A stretch of 64,000 nt of DNA. Origin: Xaviernesmea oryzae. Lineage in GTDB: Bacteria; Pseudomonadota; Alphaproteobacteria; Rhizobiales; Rhizobiaceae. Where the stretch lies: the NCBI RefSeq assembly GCF_900177415.1, contig NZ_FXAF01000002.1:248001-312000 (forward strand), written 5' to 3'. Position 1 is the first letter of the stretch; each line of letters begins with the position of its first letter. The notes below the pieces were generated by a model. The model worked only from the letters and a program-made list of their open reading frames with translations, had not been told where the DNA came from and did not search any database. The position numbers and the translations under genes are program-made. Shown here piece by piece: positions 1-8,848 of this stretch.

Positions 1-1571
1 CGGTCGTGACCGCCAATGTCGTGCCGAGCGCTGCCGCCAAGATCGGCGATCGCATCAAGCCTTCGATCGTGCTTGAGGTCGGCGGCCAGAAGATCGGCAT
101 CGTCGGCGCCGTCACCAACGACACGCCGGAAATCGCCAATCCCGGCCCGAACATCACCATCGCCGACGATGTCGCCAAGATCACCGAAGCCGTCCAGGCG
201 GTGAAGGCGCAGGGCGTCGACAAGATCATCGCGCTCACCCATGTCGGTTACCCGCGCGACCTCTCGGCCATCGCCAAGATCCCGGATGTCGACGTGGTCG
301 TCGGCGGCCATACCCACACGCTGCTCTCCAACACGGTCCAGAATGCCGAAGGTCCCTACCCGACCTGGGTCGACAATCCCGGCGGCTACAAGGTTCCCGT
401 CGTCCAGGCCTACCAGTACTCCAAATATCTCGGCGACCTGAAAGTCGTCTTCGACGATAGCGGCGTCGTGAAGAGCGCCGAAGGCGAGCCGATCCTCATC
501 GATGCCAAATTCCAGCCGGATCAGGCCATAGCCGCGCGCATCAACGAGCTGAAGGCGCCGATCGAAGAGCTGAAGAAGAAGGTCGTCGGCGCCTCCGACG
601 CCGTCATCGACGGCGACCGCCGCAGCTGCCGCGCCAAGGAGTGCTCGATGGGCAACCTCCTCGCCGACGCGCAGCTCGATCGCGTCAAGGGCCAGGGCAT
701 CACCATCTCGATTCAGAACGGCGGCGGTCTGCGCGCCTCGATCGACGCCGGCGAAGTCACCATGGGCGAAGTCTTGACGGTCCTGCCGTTCCAGAACACC
801 ATTGCCACCTTCCAGATCAAGGGTTCCGACATCGTCGCCGCCCTCGAAAACGGCGTCAGCCAGATCGACGACGGGGCGGGCCGCTTCCCGCAGGTCGCCG
901 GCCTGAAATTCTCCTTCGACAAGTCGAAGCCCGCCGGCAGCCGTGTCAGCGACGTTCAGGTCAAGGAGGGCGACGGCTTTGCCCCGATCGACCCGAACAA
1001 GGTCTACGGCGTGGTCACCAACAACTATGTCCGTTCCGGCGGCGACGGCTATAAGATCTTCGCCACCGGTGCGCAGAACGCCTACGACTACGGTCCGAAC
1101 CTCGAACAGGCTGTCGCCGATTATCTCGGCGCTCACAATCCCTACAAGCCCTATACGGACGGCCGCATCACCGACCTGACGCCGGCAAGCTACACGCCGC
1201 CGGCAAAGCCCGCGCCTGCCGCTCCGCCGGCTGCTCCCGCCGCGTCCCAATCGGCCCAGGCGACACCGGCACCTGCAGCGCCGGCTCCCGCCGCTCCTGC
1301 TGCTCCTGCGGCTCCTGCTCCTGCCGCACCGGCCACCCCTGCACCGGCAGCTCCGGCAGCTCCGGCGGCTCCGGTAGCTCCGGCGGCACCGGCCGCATCG
1401 GCTCCGGCCGGCCCGACCAAGTACACGGTCGTGAAGGGCGACTCGCTCTGGAAGATCGCCGAGGCTCACTACGGCAACGGCGAGGAGTGGACGAGGATTG
1501 CCGAGGCCAATGCGCTGCGCAACCCGAACATCATCCATGTCGGCGCCGAACTGGAGCTCCCGGCAAGGTGA
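1..1571 (+). CDS. 5'-nucleotidase / 2',3'-cyclic phosphodiesterase family protein with C-terminal LysM (5' end missing)
   Basis: The reading frame is open to the window edge, so the N-terminus, including the first metallophosphatase motifs, lies outside. Counting from the GTG at position 6, an ALTHVG motif (His79) and GGHTHT (residues 100-105) are late metal-binding motifs of the calcineurin-like phosphoesterase fold. A 5'-nucleotidase C-terminal domain follows at about 190-385, including GGDGYKIF. A Pro/Ala-rich linker at about 393-470 leads to a LysM peptidoglycan-binding module in the last 50 residues (VVKGDSLWKIAEAHYG). Family members are periplasmic and release nucleosides and phosphate from nucleotides. 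The LysM tail suggests retention on the cell wall, which is inference. A strong terminator follows at 1664-1697. Confidence 0.88.
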   Translation, partial: VVTANVVPSAAAKIGDRIKPSIVLEVGGQKIGIVGAVTNDTPEIANPGPNITIADDVAKITEAVQAVKAQGVDKIIALTHVGYPRDLSAIAKIPDVDVVVGGHTHTLLSNTVQNAEGPYPTWVDNPGGYKVPVVQAYQYSKYLGDLKVVFDDSGVVKSAEGEPILIDAKFQPDQAIAARINELKAPIEELKKKVVGASDAVIDGDRRSCRAKECSMGNLLADAQLDRVKGQGITISIQNGGGLRASIDAGEVTMGEVLTVLPFQNTIATFQIKGSDIVAALENGVSQIDDGAGRFPQVAGLKFSFDKSKPAGSRVSDVQVKEGDGFAPIDPNKVYGVVTNNYVRSGGDGYKIFATGAQNAYDYGPNLEQAVADYLGAHNPYKPYTDGRITDLTPASYTPPAKPAPAAPPAAPAASQSAQATPAPAAPAPAAPAAPAAPAPAAPATPAPAAPAAPAAPVAPAAPAASAPAGPTKYTVVKGDSLWKIAEAHYGNGEEWTRIAEANALRNPNIIHVGAELELPAR

Positions 1572-1663
1572 AACGGCAGGCATGCCGCCCGCAAGCGGGA
1601 ACCGGTTTCGGGCGGCGGCACGCATGGACGGATGAGAGAAGGACAATTTGTCCCGCTTCTTGC

Positions 1664-1697
1664 GCCGGTCCGGGGTTTCCCGGGCCGGCTTTTCTTT
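1664..1697 (+). terminator. Rho-independent terminator after the nucleotidase gene
   Basis: Arms at 1664-1674 and 1679-1689 pair over 11 positions with one G-T wobble around a 4-base loop. A T-rich tail (TTTTCTTT) follows directly. It ends the nucleotidase transcript before hemH. Confidence 0.85.
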
Positions 1698-1758
1698 CTA
1701 AATAATCCGCAGCCTCACACGCGTGAACGCACCGGCTTCTTCAATCTGAAAGTGTTCC

Positions 1759-2793
1759 ATGAACCCGACCTCCGCCCCTTTGCCCTCCGACCGTCCGAAG
1801 GCGAGCCTCGGCAAGGTCGGCGTGCTGCTCGTCAATCTCGGCACGCCTGACGGCACGGATTACTGGCCGATGCGGCGCTATCTCGCCGAATTCCTCTCCG
1901 ACCGGCGGGTGATCGAATGGTCGCGGCTCTACTGGTATCCGATCCTCTACGGCATCGTCCTGAACAAGCGACCGCAGAAGGTCGGCAAGGCCTATGAGGC
2001 GATCTGGAACAAGGATCTGAACGAGAGCTATCTGCGCACCTATACCCGCAATCAATCCGAGCTGATGGGCGGGCGGCTGAAGGATCTGCCGAATGTGGTG
2101 GTCGACTGGGCGATGCGTTACGGCCAGCCGTCGATCGCCTCGCGCATCGACGCACTGAAGGAAAAGGGCTGCGACAAGCTCCTGATCTTCCCGCTTTATC
2201 CGCAATATTCCGCCTCCACGACCGCCACCGTCAACGACAAGGCTTTCGAGCACCTGATGAAGCTGCGCTGGCAGCCGGCTCTGCGCACCGTGCCCCCCTA
2301 TCCCGACGATCCCGCCTATATCGAGGCGCTCGCCGCCTCCGTCCGGCAGAAGCTTTCGACGCTCGACTGGGAGCCGGAAATGCTGCTCGCCTCCTTCCAC
2401 GGCATTCCGATCTCCTATTCGCAAAAGGGCGATCCCTATCGCGAGCAATGCGAGGCGACCGGCCGCCTGCTGCGCGATGCGCTCGGCCTTTCCGAAAAGA
2501 ACTTCATGGTCACCTTCCAGTCCCGCTTCGGACCGGAGGAATGGCTGCAGCCCTATACGGACAAGACGGTCGAAAAGCTTGCCGGGGACGGGGTCAAACG
2601 CATCGCGGTGATGAACCCCGGTTTCGTCTCCGACTGTCTGGAAACGCTGGAGGAGATCGCCGGCGAGGTCGCCGAAACCTTCCTGCATCACGGCGGCGAG
2701 AAATTCGTCCACATCCCCTGTCTGAACGACAGCGAGGGCGGCATGGCGGTGCTGGAAACGGTCGTCCGCCGCGAGCTTCAGGGCTGGGTGTAA
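1759..2793 (+). CDS. hemH: ferrochelatase
   Basis: The 344-residue product is the usual length for bacterial ferrochelatase, which inserts Fe2+ into protoporphyrin IX as the last step of heme synthesis. Family landmarks are VLLVNLGTP near residue 22, YGQPSI near 121, LYPQYS near 146, and the ASFHGIP motif carrying the metal-binding His214. The second active-site acidic residue fits Glu295 in SDCLETLEEI. The ATG at 1759 gives an N-terminus of normal length. The next gene starts 4 bases after the stop, so hemH is probably co-transcribed with the isochorismatase-fold gene. I see no membrane segment; the enzyme should be soluble or peripherally bound to the membrane. Confidence 0.96.
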   Translation: MNPTSAPLPSDRPKASLGKVGVLLVNLGTPDGTDYWPMRRYLAEFLSDRRVIEWSRLYWYPILYGIVLNKRPQKVGKAYEAIWNKDLNESYLRTYTRNQSELMGGRLKDLPNVVVDWAMRYGQPSIASRIDALKEKGCDKLLIFPLYPQYSASTTATVNDKAFEHLMKLRWQPALRTVPPYPDDPAYIEALAASVRQKLSTLDWEPEMLLASFHGIPISYSQKGDPYREQCEATGRLLRDALGLSEKNFMVTFQSRFGPEEWLQPYTDKTVEKLAGDGVKRIAVMNPGFVSDCLETLEEIAGEVAETFLHHGGEKFVHIPCLNDSEGGMAVLETVVRRELQGWV

Positions 2794-2797
2794 GCCC

Positions 2798-3481
2798 ATG
2801 CATGCGGCTGGCATCCCGCAGGATATCCGCGACAGGATCGCCAGGCGCCGCGGCCGGTTCGAAATCTTCGACCGGCTCGATGCGAAGAAGACCGCCCTCG
2901 TAGTCATCGACATGCAGAAGGCCTTCGTCGACGAAGGCGCGCCGATCGAAGTGCCGCTTGCCCGCGGCATCATCCCCAACATCAACCGGCTGGCTGCAGC
3001 ATTGCGGAATGCCGGCGGCACGGTCGCCTGGATCACGACGGCGCTGACGGATGCCAAAGGCGCCCATCCCTGGACGGTCTTCTACGACCATTTCACCACG
3101 CCGGAATTCGCCCGCGCCCATCTCGCCGCCATGACCGCGGGCTCGGAGTTCCACGAGCTTGCCGATGGCCTCGACGTGCATCCGGAAGACCTGCAGGTCT
3201 CGAAGGACCGCTTCTCCTGCTTCATCCAGGGCGCCTCGCCGCTCGACGGGATCCTGCGCGAAAAGGATATCGATACGGTCGTGATCGCCGGCACGCTCAC
3301 CAACCGCTGCTGCGAATCGAGCGCCCGCGACGCCATGATGATCGGCTACAAGGTCGTTTTCGTCGAAGACGCCAATGCCGCGGTCACCGATGACGAGCAT
3401 GTCTGGGCGCTGATCAACGTCGCCTCCGCCTTCGGCGACGTGCGCCGCACCGAAGACGTGCTCGGCATGCTCCGCAGCTGA
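2798..3481 (+). CDS. isochorismatase-family cysteine hydrolase
   Basis: The 227-residue protein has the isochorismatase-like fold. It carries the catalytic Asp38 in VVIDMQKAF, a Lys near residue 136 in SKDRFSCF, and the nucleophile Cys171 in GTLTNRCCESSARDA. These make up the Asp-Lys-Cys triad. Family members hydrolyse isochorismate, nicotinamide, N-carbamoyl compounds or ureido substrates, and the substrate cannot be told from sequence alone. The gene lies 4 bases after hemH and probably shares its transcript. It ends 10 bases before the convergent queC. No siderophore genes are nearby, so a true isochorismatase role is not supported. Confidence 0.9.
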   Translation: MHAAGIPQDIRDRIARRRGRFEIFDRLDAKKTALVVIDMQKAFVDEGAPIEVPLARGIIPNINRLAAALRNAGGTVAWITTALTDAKGAHPWTVFYDHFTTPEFARAHLAAMTAGSEFHELADGLDVHPEDLQVSKDRFSCFIQGASPLDGILREKDIDTVVIAGTLTNRCCESSARDAMMIGYKVVFVEDANAAVTDDEHVWALINVASAFGDVRRTEDVLGMLRS

Positions 3482-3490
3482 CCGGTTTCC

Positions 3491-4201
3491 TCAGCGTATT
3501 TCGGTGGCGCGAAAACCCTCTGTCGCCGTCTTCCAGAAATCCGGGTCCTCGTAATCCGTCGGGTCCTCGACGCCCGCCAGATGAAAGGCCTCGCGCCTTT
3601 CGACGCAGGTGCCGCAGCGGCCGCAATGGCGTTCGCCGCCCTTGTAGCAGGACCAGGTTTCCGCAAACGGCGTGCCGTGGCGCGCGCCGTCTGCGACGAT
3701 ATCCGCCTTCGAGCCGTTGACGTAAGGGGCGAGCAGCCGGACCGAGGCATACCCGTCGAGCGCATGGTCCTGCATCGTCTGGAAAGCGTCGATGAAGCCC
3801 GGACGGCAATCGGGGTAGATGAAATGGTCGCCGCCATGGACCGCGATCGCCACCGCATCCGCCTGCCTTGCCGCCGCGACGCCGAATGCGACGGAAAGCA
3901 TGATCGCGTTGCGGTTCGGAACGACCGTGATGCGCATCGTCTCCTCGGCATAGTGCCCGTCCGGCACGTCGACGTCGTCGGTCAGAGCCGAACCGGAAAG
4001 CTCCCTGCCGATCGATCGCATGTCGATGATCTGATGGAAGACGCCGAGACGCCTGGCGCAGGCGCCTGCGAAATCCAGTTCCTTGCGGTGCCTCTGGCCA
4101 TAGTCGAAGGAGATGAGGCCGAGGAGTTCATGCTCCGCCGCGATCTTATGGGCGAGGGAAACGGAATCCAGTCCGCCGGAGCAGACGACAATGGTTTTCA
4201 T
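3491..4201 (-). CDS. queC: 7-cyano-7-deazaguanine (preQ0) synthase
   Basis: The 236-residue QueC converts 7-carboxy-7-deazaguanine to preQ0, using ATP and ammonia, in queuosine tRNA-modification synthesis. The N-terminal PP-loop SGGLDS starts at residue 8. A zinc-binding four-cysteine cluster sits near the C-terminus (Cys185, Cys193, Cys196, Cys199). Both are diagnostic, and the length is normal. The other queuosine genes are not in this window. I looked for a preQ1 riboswitch-like structure in the leader above 4201 and did not find a convincing one. Confidence 0.96.
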   Translation of the reverse strand: MKTIVVCSGGLDSVSLAHKIAAEHELLGLISFDYGQRHRKELDFAGACARRLGVFHQIIDMRSIGRELSGSALTDDVDVPDGHYAEETMRITVVPNRNAIMLSVAFGVAAARQADAVAIAVHGGDHFIYPDCRPGFIDAFQTMQDHALDGYASVRLLAPYVNGSKADIVADGARHGTPFAETWSCYKGGERHCGRCGTCVERREAFHLAGVEDPTDYEDPDFWKTATEGFRATEIR

Positions 4202-4396
4202 GGGGCTTGTCCTTGTTTTGACCGGGTAGGCTGCGACCGGGTTTCACGCCTGCTATGTAAAGCGGTGAGGCGCCTGTGAAAAGACGCGCCGCGCGACGGA
4301 AGCGCGATCGGCGCGGCTGTCATTCCTTCCTTGCGGAGAACGTGCTACTCACGATTTCGATGGGTGGCGCTCGGCGCCGGAAGATGGAGGAAATTC

Positions 4397-5422
4397 ATGG
4401 TTCTGGGTGGCTTCGATATCGTCGTTATCGCCTTGGTCATTCTGGTCATCCTGATCCTGTTCGCCGGGATCAAGACCGTGCCGCAGGGCTACCGCTACAC
4501 GGTGGAGCGCTTCGGCCGCTATACCCGCACGCTGGATCCCGGCCTCAACCTGATCACCCCCTTCATCGAACGCGTCGGCGCGCGCATGAACGTCATGGAA
4601 CAGGTGCTCGACATTCCGACCCAGGAAGTCATCACCAAGGACAATGCGAGCGTCTCGGCCGATGCCGTCGCCTTCTATCAGGTGCTGAACCCGGCGCAGG
4701 CGGCCTACCAGATCTCCAATCTGGAAAACGCCATCCAGAACCTCACCATGACCAATATCCGCTCGGTCATGGGCTCCATGGATCTCGACGAACTGCTTTC
4801 CAACCGCGAGGTCATCAACGAACGGCTGCTGCGCGTCGTCGACGAAGCCGTCGGCCCCTGGGGCATCAAGGTCACCCGCGTCGAGATCAAGGATATCCAG
4901 CCGCCGGCCGACCTCGTGGAATCCATGGCCCGCCAGATGAAGGCGGAACGCGAGAAGCGCGCCCAGATCCTCGAGGCCGAAGGCTCCCGCAACGCGCAGA
5001 TCCTGCGCGCCGAAGGCGCCAAGCAGGCCGCCGTGCTGCAGGCCGAGGGAGAGCGCGAGGCCGCCTTCCGCGAGGCGGAGGCGCGCGAGCGCCTGGCGGA
5101 AGCCGAAGCCAGGGCGACGCAATTCGTCTCGCAGGCGATCGCCGCCGGCGACGTGCAGGCCATCAACTATTTCGTGGCGCAGAAATACACCGAGGCGCTG
5201 GTCGAGATCGGCAAGGCGACGAATGCCAAGATCGTGCTGATGCCGCTCGAAGCCTCCTCGATCATCGGTTCGCTCGGCGGCATCGGCGCCATCGCGAAGG
5301 AGGTCTTCGGCGACGGTTCGGGTCCTGTCGTCCAGCCCCGCCCGCCAGCACCGCCGCGCGCGCCCCGCACCACGCCGGCCGTCAATCGGGCCGCTCCTCC
5401 CCTGCCTTCGTCCGAGACCTGA
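4397..5422 (+). CDS. SPFH/Band 7 (stomatin/prohibitin-like) membrane protein
   Basis: I chose the ATG at 4397 because GGAGG at 4386-4390 lies 6 bases upstream; the frame is open further upstream but without that signal. The 341-residue product has one N-terminal transmembrane helix (about residues 5-26) followed by the [17 protein letters not shown] hallmark of QmcA/stomatin proteins. The SPFH domain runs to about 180. A long Ala/Glu/Arg-rich coiled coil follows (about 180-245), then a Pro-rich tail. Such proteins form membrane-anchored oligomeric scaffolds linked to membrane-protein quality control. The NfeD gene follows 3 bases later, a widely conserved pairing. Confidence 0.93.
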   Translation: MVLGGFDIVVIALVILVILILFAGIKTVPQGYRYTVERFGRYTRTLDPGLNLITPFIERVGARMNVMEQVLDIPTQEVITKDNASVSADAVAFYQVLNPAQAAYQISNLENAIQNLTMTNIRSVMGSMDLDELLSNREVINERLLRVVDEAVGPWGIKVTRVEIKDIQPPADLVESMARQMKAEREKRAQILEAEGSRNAQILRAEGAKQAAVLQAEGEREAAFREAEARERLAEAEARATQFVSQAIAAGDVQAINYFVAQKYTEALVEIGKATNAKIVLMPLEASSIIGSLGGIGAIAKEVFGDGSGPVVQPRPPAPPRAPRTTPAVNRAAPPLPSSET

Positions 5423-5425
5423 GCC

Positions 5426-5884
5426 ATGCTGCAAGATGCGACAAGCAGCCTCGGCCCCTGGAGCTGGTGGATACTCGGCCTCGTCCTGCTGGCTGCCGAA
5501 CTCGCGGCACCGGGCGTCTTCCTGATCTGGATCGGCGCCGCCGCGATCGTCGTCGGGGCGCTGTCGCTCATGTTTTGGGATACGGGCTTCTGGAGCTGGC
5601 AGATCCAGTTCCTGGTCTTCGCGGTACTGGCAATCGCCTTCGCGCTTGCCGGCCGCCGTTTCTATGCCAGCCGCAAGGAGACGAGCGACGAGCCCCTCCT
5701 GAACCGCCGCGGCGAAAGCCTGGTCGGACGCACGGCGACGCTCAACGAGCCGATCACCGAAGGGCGCGGACGCATCCGCCTGGACGACACCTGGTGGTCG
5801 GTGATGGGGCCGGACCTGCCGGCCGGAACGCGGGTGAAGGTGGTGGCGTCAAGCGGCCGCGATCTGAGCGTCGAGGCGGCCTGA
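5426..5884 (+). CDS. NfeD-family membrane protein
   Basis: The 152-residue protein has an N-terminal block of three or four hydrophobic segments (about residues 10-75). A small soluble OB-fold-like domain follows (about 95-150, LVGRTATLNEPI to the end). This is the architecture of short NfeD proteins without the protease domain. They are partners of SPFH/stomatin proteins, and the gene starts 3 bases after the SPFH gene, so the two should be translated together. The function is thought to be membrane microdomain organisation and protein turnover. No specific substrate can be inferred. Confidence 0.88.
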   Translation: MLQDATSSLGPWSWWILGLVLLAAELAAPGVFLIWIGAAAIVVGALSLMFWDTGFWSWQIQFLVFAVLAIAFALAGRRFYASRKETSDEPLLNRRGESLVGRTATLNEPITEGRGRIRLDDTWWSVMGPDLPAGTRVKVVASSGRDLSVEAA

Positions 5885-5904
5885 CCCGGCGAACCGGCAC
5901 GGCG

Positions 5905-6900
5905 TCAGGCGACGCCGATCCGCAGGAGATCGTGGAAGTGGACGATGCCGACCGGCCGGCGGTCGCCGTCGACGACCATCAGCGCCGAGATATTGTGCTT
6001 GTTGAGCACGGCCATGGCTTCCGTCGCCAGGGTTTCCTTGCCGACCGTCTTGGGGTTCTGGGTCATGATGTCGTCGACGACCATCTCACCCAGGTTGAGG
6101 TTGAGGCCGCGCGCCAGGTCGCCGTCGGTGACGATGCCGCAAAGCCGTCCTTCGTCGTCCAGCACGCCGACGCAACCGAACCTCTTTTCCGACAGCGTCA
6201 TCACCGCGACCGGCAGCGGCGTGCCCTTCTCGACGAGCGGAACGCGATCGCCGGTATGCATCAGGTCGCTGACATGGGAGAGCATGGCACCGAGCTTGCC
6301 GCCCGGATGGTAGACGCGGAAATCGGTGGCCGCAAACCCCCGCGCCTCGAGGAGCGCGACGGCGAGCGCATCGCCCATCGCAAGCTGCATCAGCGTCGAG
6401 GTGGTCGGCGCAAGCCCGTGCGGACAGGCTTCCTGCTCCTTGGGGAGCAGGAGCACCAGATCGGCCTCGCGGGCAAGCGTCGAAAGCGCGCCGGAGGTCA
6501 TGGCGATCAACGGAATGGAGAATCGCCGCGTGAAGGAGACGATGCCCTGCAGCTCGGCGGTCTCGCCGCCCCAGGAAAGCGCCAGCACCACGTCGCCCGC
6601 CGCGATCATGCCGAGATCGCCGTGATTGGCCTCGACGGGATGGACGAAGAAGGCAGGCGTGCCGGTCGACGCAAGGCTTGCTGCGATCTTGCGGCCGATA
6701 TGGCCGCTCTTGCCGACGCCGGTCACGATGACCCGGCCATCGATGCCACCTATGATTTCGGCGGCTTTGCGGAAGCTGTCGCCCAGACCATTCCGAAGGG
6801 CGCCATCCAGCGCGTCAAGCCCTTGTTTTCCAAAGGCAATCGTCCTCAGAGCGGAGTCGACGACATCATGTTCGACGAGTTGCAGGGCTCTCTTGATCAT
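5905..6900 (-). CDS. kdsD: KpsF/GutQ-type D-arabinose-5-phosphate isomerase
   Basis: The 331-residue protein has an N-terminal SIS sugar-isomerase domain (about residues 45-180; GVGKSGHIGRKIAASL and a VEANHGDLGMI motif) and two C-terminal CBS domains (about 205-331). This is the standard KdsD/KpsF layout. The enzyme interconverts ribulose-5-phosphate and arabinose-5-phosphate, the precursor of KDO for lipopolysaccharide, in the cytoplasm. The gene converges on nfeD across 20 bases. A capsule-specific paralogue (KpsF) cannot be excluded, but no capsule cluster is nearby. Confidence 0.92.
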   Translation of the reverse strand: MIKRALQLVEHDVVDSALRTIAFGKQGLDALDGALRNGLGDSFRKAAEIIGGIDGRVIVTGVGKSGHIGRKIAASLASTGTPAFFVHPVEANHGDLGMIAAGDVVLALSWGGETAELQGIVSFTRRFSIPLIAMTSGALSTLAREADLVLLLPKEQEACPHGLAPTTSTLMQLAMGDALAVALLEARGFAATDFRVYHPGGKLGAMLSHVSDLMHTGDRVPLVEKGTPLPVAVMTLSEKRFGCVGVLDDEGRLCGIVTDGDLARGLNLNLGEMVVDDIMTQNPKTVGKETLATEAMAVLNKHNISALMVVDGDRRPVGIVHFHDLLRIGVA

Positions 6901-7047
6901 GGCGAAGCCTTAGCGCCTTTCGTCCGTCAAGTCCATCGGCTTCGACTATATCCGGCGAAGTTCCACACCCGACGCAAGACCGAAACCAAACATTAACCAC
7001 ATGGCTTTACGTTTGGGTAAGTATTTCCGATCGGTCCCGGCAGGCTC

Positions 7048-8661
7048 ATGAAGATCATCACAGCGACAGGCAGGACGCGTGGGCGGCGCCGGACGGCGCT
7101 CGGCTTCATGCTCGCCTGTTCGGCTCTCGCCTCCCCGGCCGCCGCACAGACCGCGAGCCCCTTTCCGCCGCGGAGCGGCTCGCTGCCTTCCCTGACCGAC
7201 GCGACCGCCTCCCCATCTTCGACCGGCCCCTCCTCGACAGGCCCATCCTCGACAGGCCCATCCTCGACAGGCCCGTCTTCAACTGGCCCATCTTCAACTG
7301 GCTTGAGAGACGCGACATCCGCCCAATCGGCAACCGATGCGACCGGCGCCGCGGTGGACCGGAACCAGACGGACCCCAGCGCCACGACCGGCACGATTCC
7401 GGCAACCGGTGCAATTCCCGCAATCGGCCCGACCGCAGGCGTGGAGCAGCCCTACGAGGAGGACCTGAACCAGCCGTACGAACAGCCGCTCGATCCCGGC
7501 GCCGAACCGATCGACGGGCAGGAGCAGCCGCGCGAGCCCGTTGATCCGACCGGCATCCGCCTCGGAACCTTTCTGCTGCGCCCTTCGGTCAACCAGGGCA
7601 TCGACACCGAGATCACCCGTTCCAGCGGGAGCCGCACCCGCCGCGACTATCTCTCGACGACGTTCCGGGGCACGCTGTCGTCCGACTGGTCGCGCCATTC
7701 GCTGACGGTCACCGGCGAGGGCAGGCTGGAGCGCAATATCGGCGGCAACGCCGAGGGAGAGCGGCCGGAAGCCAGTATCGGCGCGGATCTTCGGCTCGAT
7801 CTCGCCGACGACACGATCGCCCATATCACGGGCGGCTACAGCTTCACCCGCGAGAACGACTACGATCCCAATGCGGTGGGCGGCGCGGCGACCCAGTCGG
7901 GGGTCAACGAGTTCACCGGCGGCGTGTCCGTTGAGCGCGATCTGGGCAAGGTGCACGGCACCGTGGCACTCGAACTCTCCCGCACCACCTATACGGACGC
8001 CGAGCTTTCCGACGGCACCGTCCTCAGCATGAAGGACCGCAACCGGACAGGCATCGACGGACGCCTGAGGCTCGGCTACGAACTGTCGCCGGCCTTGATC
8101 CCCTATGTGGAAGTGGCTACCGGCCATACCTTCTATGACCAGAAACGCGACAATTCCGGCTACGCCCGTTCCTCGCAAAGCTACGCGGCGCGAACGGGCG
8201 TGGAATTCGACCTCGGCGAAAAGCTGCGCGGCGAGATCGGCACCGGTTACGAATTCGTCGATTACGAGGACGGCCGCCTGAAATCGGTGGATGCGATCAC
8301 CTTCAACGGCAACGCGACCTGGTCGCCGCGGCGCGGCACCGACGTCGATCTCGGCCTGCGCACCACGATCCAGGATTCGACCACGCCCGGCCAGAGCGGC
8401 TGGGTGGAATACCAGCTCACCGCCGCCCTCGCCCACGAGATGCGCGACAACCTCGTCGCCCGGCTCACCGGCGGCACCACCTTGCGGGACTTCTCCAGCG
8501 GTCAGAGCAACGAAACCGTCTGGGTCGCCGGCGCGGGCATTTCCTGGGCGATCAACCGCTACCTCGACCTGACCGGCGACGTGGAATACGAGCGGGCGAG
8601 CGGCGGCGGCGCCGACGACCGCATCCTCCGCGCCGGCGTCGGGCTGACGCTGAAACGGTGA
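7048..8661 (+). CDS. outer-membrane beta-barrel protein with Pro-Ser-Ser-Thr-Gly repeats
   Basis: The 537-residue protein starts with a signal peptide (about residues 1-33, ending in AAAQ). A low-complexity segment follows, built on the five-residue repeat PSSTG (about residues 56-85), then an acidic Pro/Glu/Gln-rich linker. From about residue 170 to the end there are alternating amphipathic strands typical of a porin-like barrel. The C-terminus (VGLTLKR) lacks the usual terminal aromatic residue. It resembles the beta-barrel porin 2 proteins of rhizobia. Neighbouring kdsD and galU serve surface-polysaccharide synthesis, so a role in envelope export or structure is plausible but not shown. 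Confidence 0.8.
   Translation: MKIITATGRTRGRRRTALGFMLACSALASPAAAQTASPFPPRSGSLPSLTDATASPSSTGPSSTGPSSTGPSSTGPSSTGPSSTGLRDATSAQSATDATGAAVDRNQTDPSATTGTIPATGAIPAIGPTAGVEQPYEEDLNQPYEQPLDPGAEPIDGQEQPREPVDPTGIRLGTFLLRPSVNQGIDTEITRSSGSRTRRDYLSTTFRGTLSSDWSRHSLTVTGEGRLERNIGGNAEGERPEASIGADLRLDLADDTIAHITGGYSFTRENDYDPNAVGGAATQSGVNEFTGGVSVERDLGKVHGTVALELSRTTYTDAELSDGTVLSMKDRNRTGIDGRLRLGYELSPALIPYVEVATGHTFYDQKRDNSGYARSSQSYAARTGVEFDLGEKLRGEIGTGYEFVDYEDGRLKSVDAITFNGNATWSPRRGTDVDLGLRTTIQDSTTPGQSGWVEYQLTAALAHEMRDNLVARLTGGTTLRDFSSGQSNETVWVAGAGISWAINRYLDLTGDVEYERASGGGADDRILRAGVGLTLKR
7213..7302 (+). repeat. 15-bp in-frame tandem repeat inside the outer-membrane protein gene
   Basis: About six 15-base units encode successive Pro-Ser-Ser-Thr-Gly blocks. 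Units starting at 7225, 7240, 7255, 7270 and 7285 differ by only a few bases. Because the unit is a multiple of three, gain or loss of copies would keep the frame and only change the length of the spacer after the signal peptide. Confidence 0.85.
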
Positions 8662-8698
8662 TGCCGCAACGGATGCGACATATCATCTGATCGCGTCC

Positions 8699-8837
8699 GC
8701 CCCTCATCCGCCCTGCCGGGCACCTTCTCCCCGCAAGCGGGGAGAAGGGATATGCCGCACCGGCTTCCCCGATCTCGAAGGCACGGCGTGGCACATCCCC
8801 TCTCCCCGCCTGCGGGGAGAGGGTTAGGGTGAGGGGC
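8699..8837. repeat. RIME-like palindromic intergenic repeat (139 bp)
   Basis: The element is bounded by an 8-base inverted repeat, GCCCCTCA at 8699-8706 and its complement at 8830-8837. It holds two near-perfect hairpins. One has 12-base arms at 8723-8734 and 8737-8748; the other has 12-base arms at 8798-8809 and 8812-8823. It fills the space between the convergent outer-membrane gene and galU. It may act as a bidirectional transcript end, although no T-run is present. Confidence 0.75.
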
Positions 8838-8848
8838 AGCTTTACGCG

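Noticed and set aside
1190..1426. Ala/Gly-repeat open frame on the minus strand
   Set aside because: It is the complement of the Pro/Ala linker coding sequence, not a silk- or collagen-like gene.
4202..4396. Possible preQ1 riboswitch before queC
   Set aside because: The leader on the minus strand does not show the short C-rich pseudoknot pattern; no convincing aptamer was found.
4276..6996. 906-codon open frame on the plus strand
   Set aside because: It overlaps the SPFH, NfeD and KdsD genes out of frame and has Arg/Gly-rich composition typical of shadow frames.
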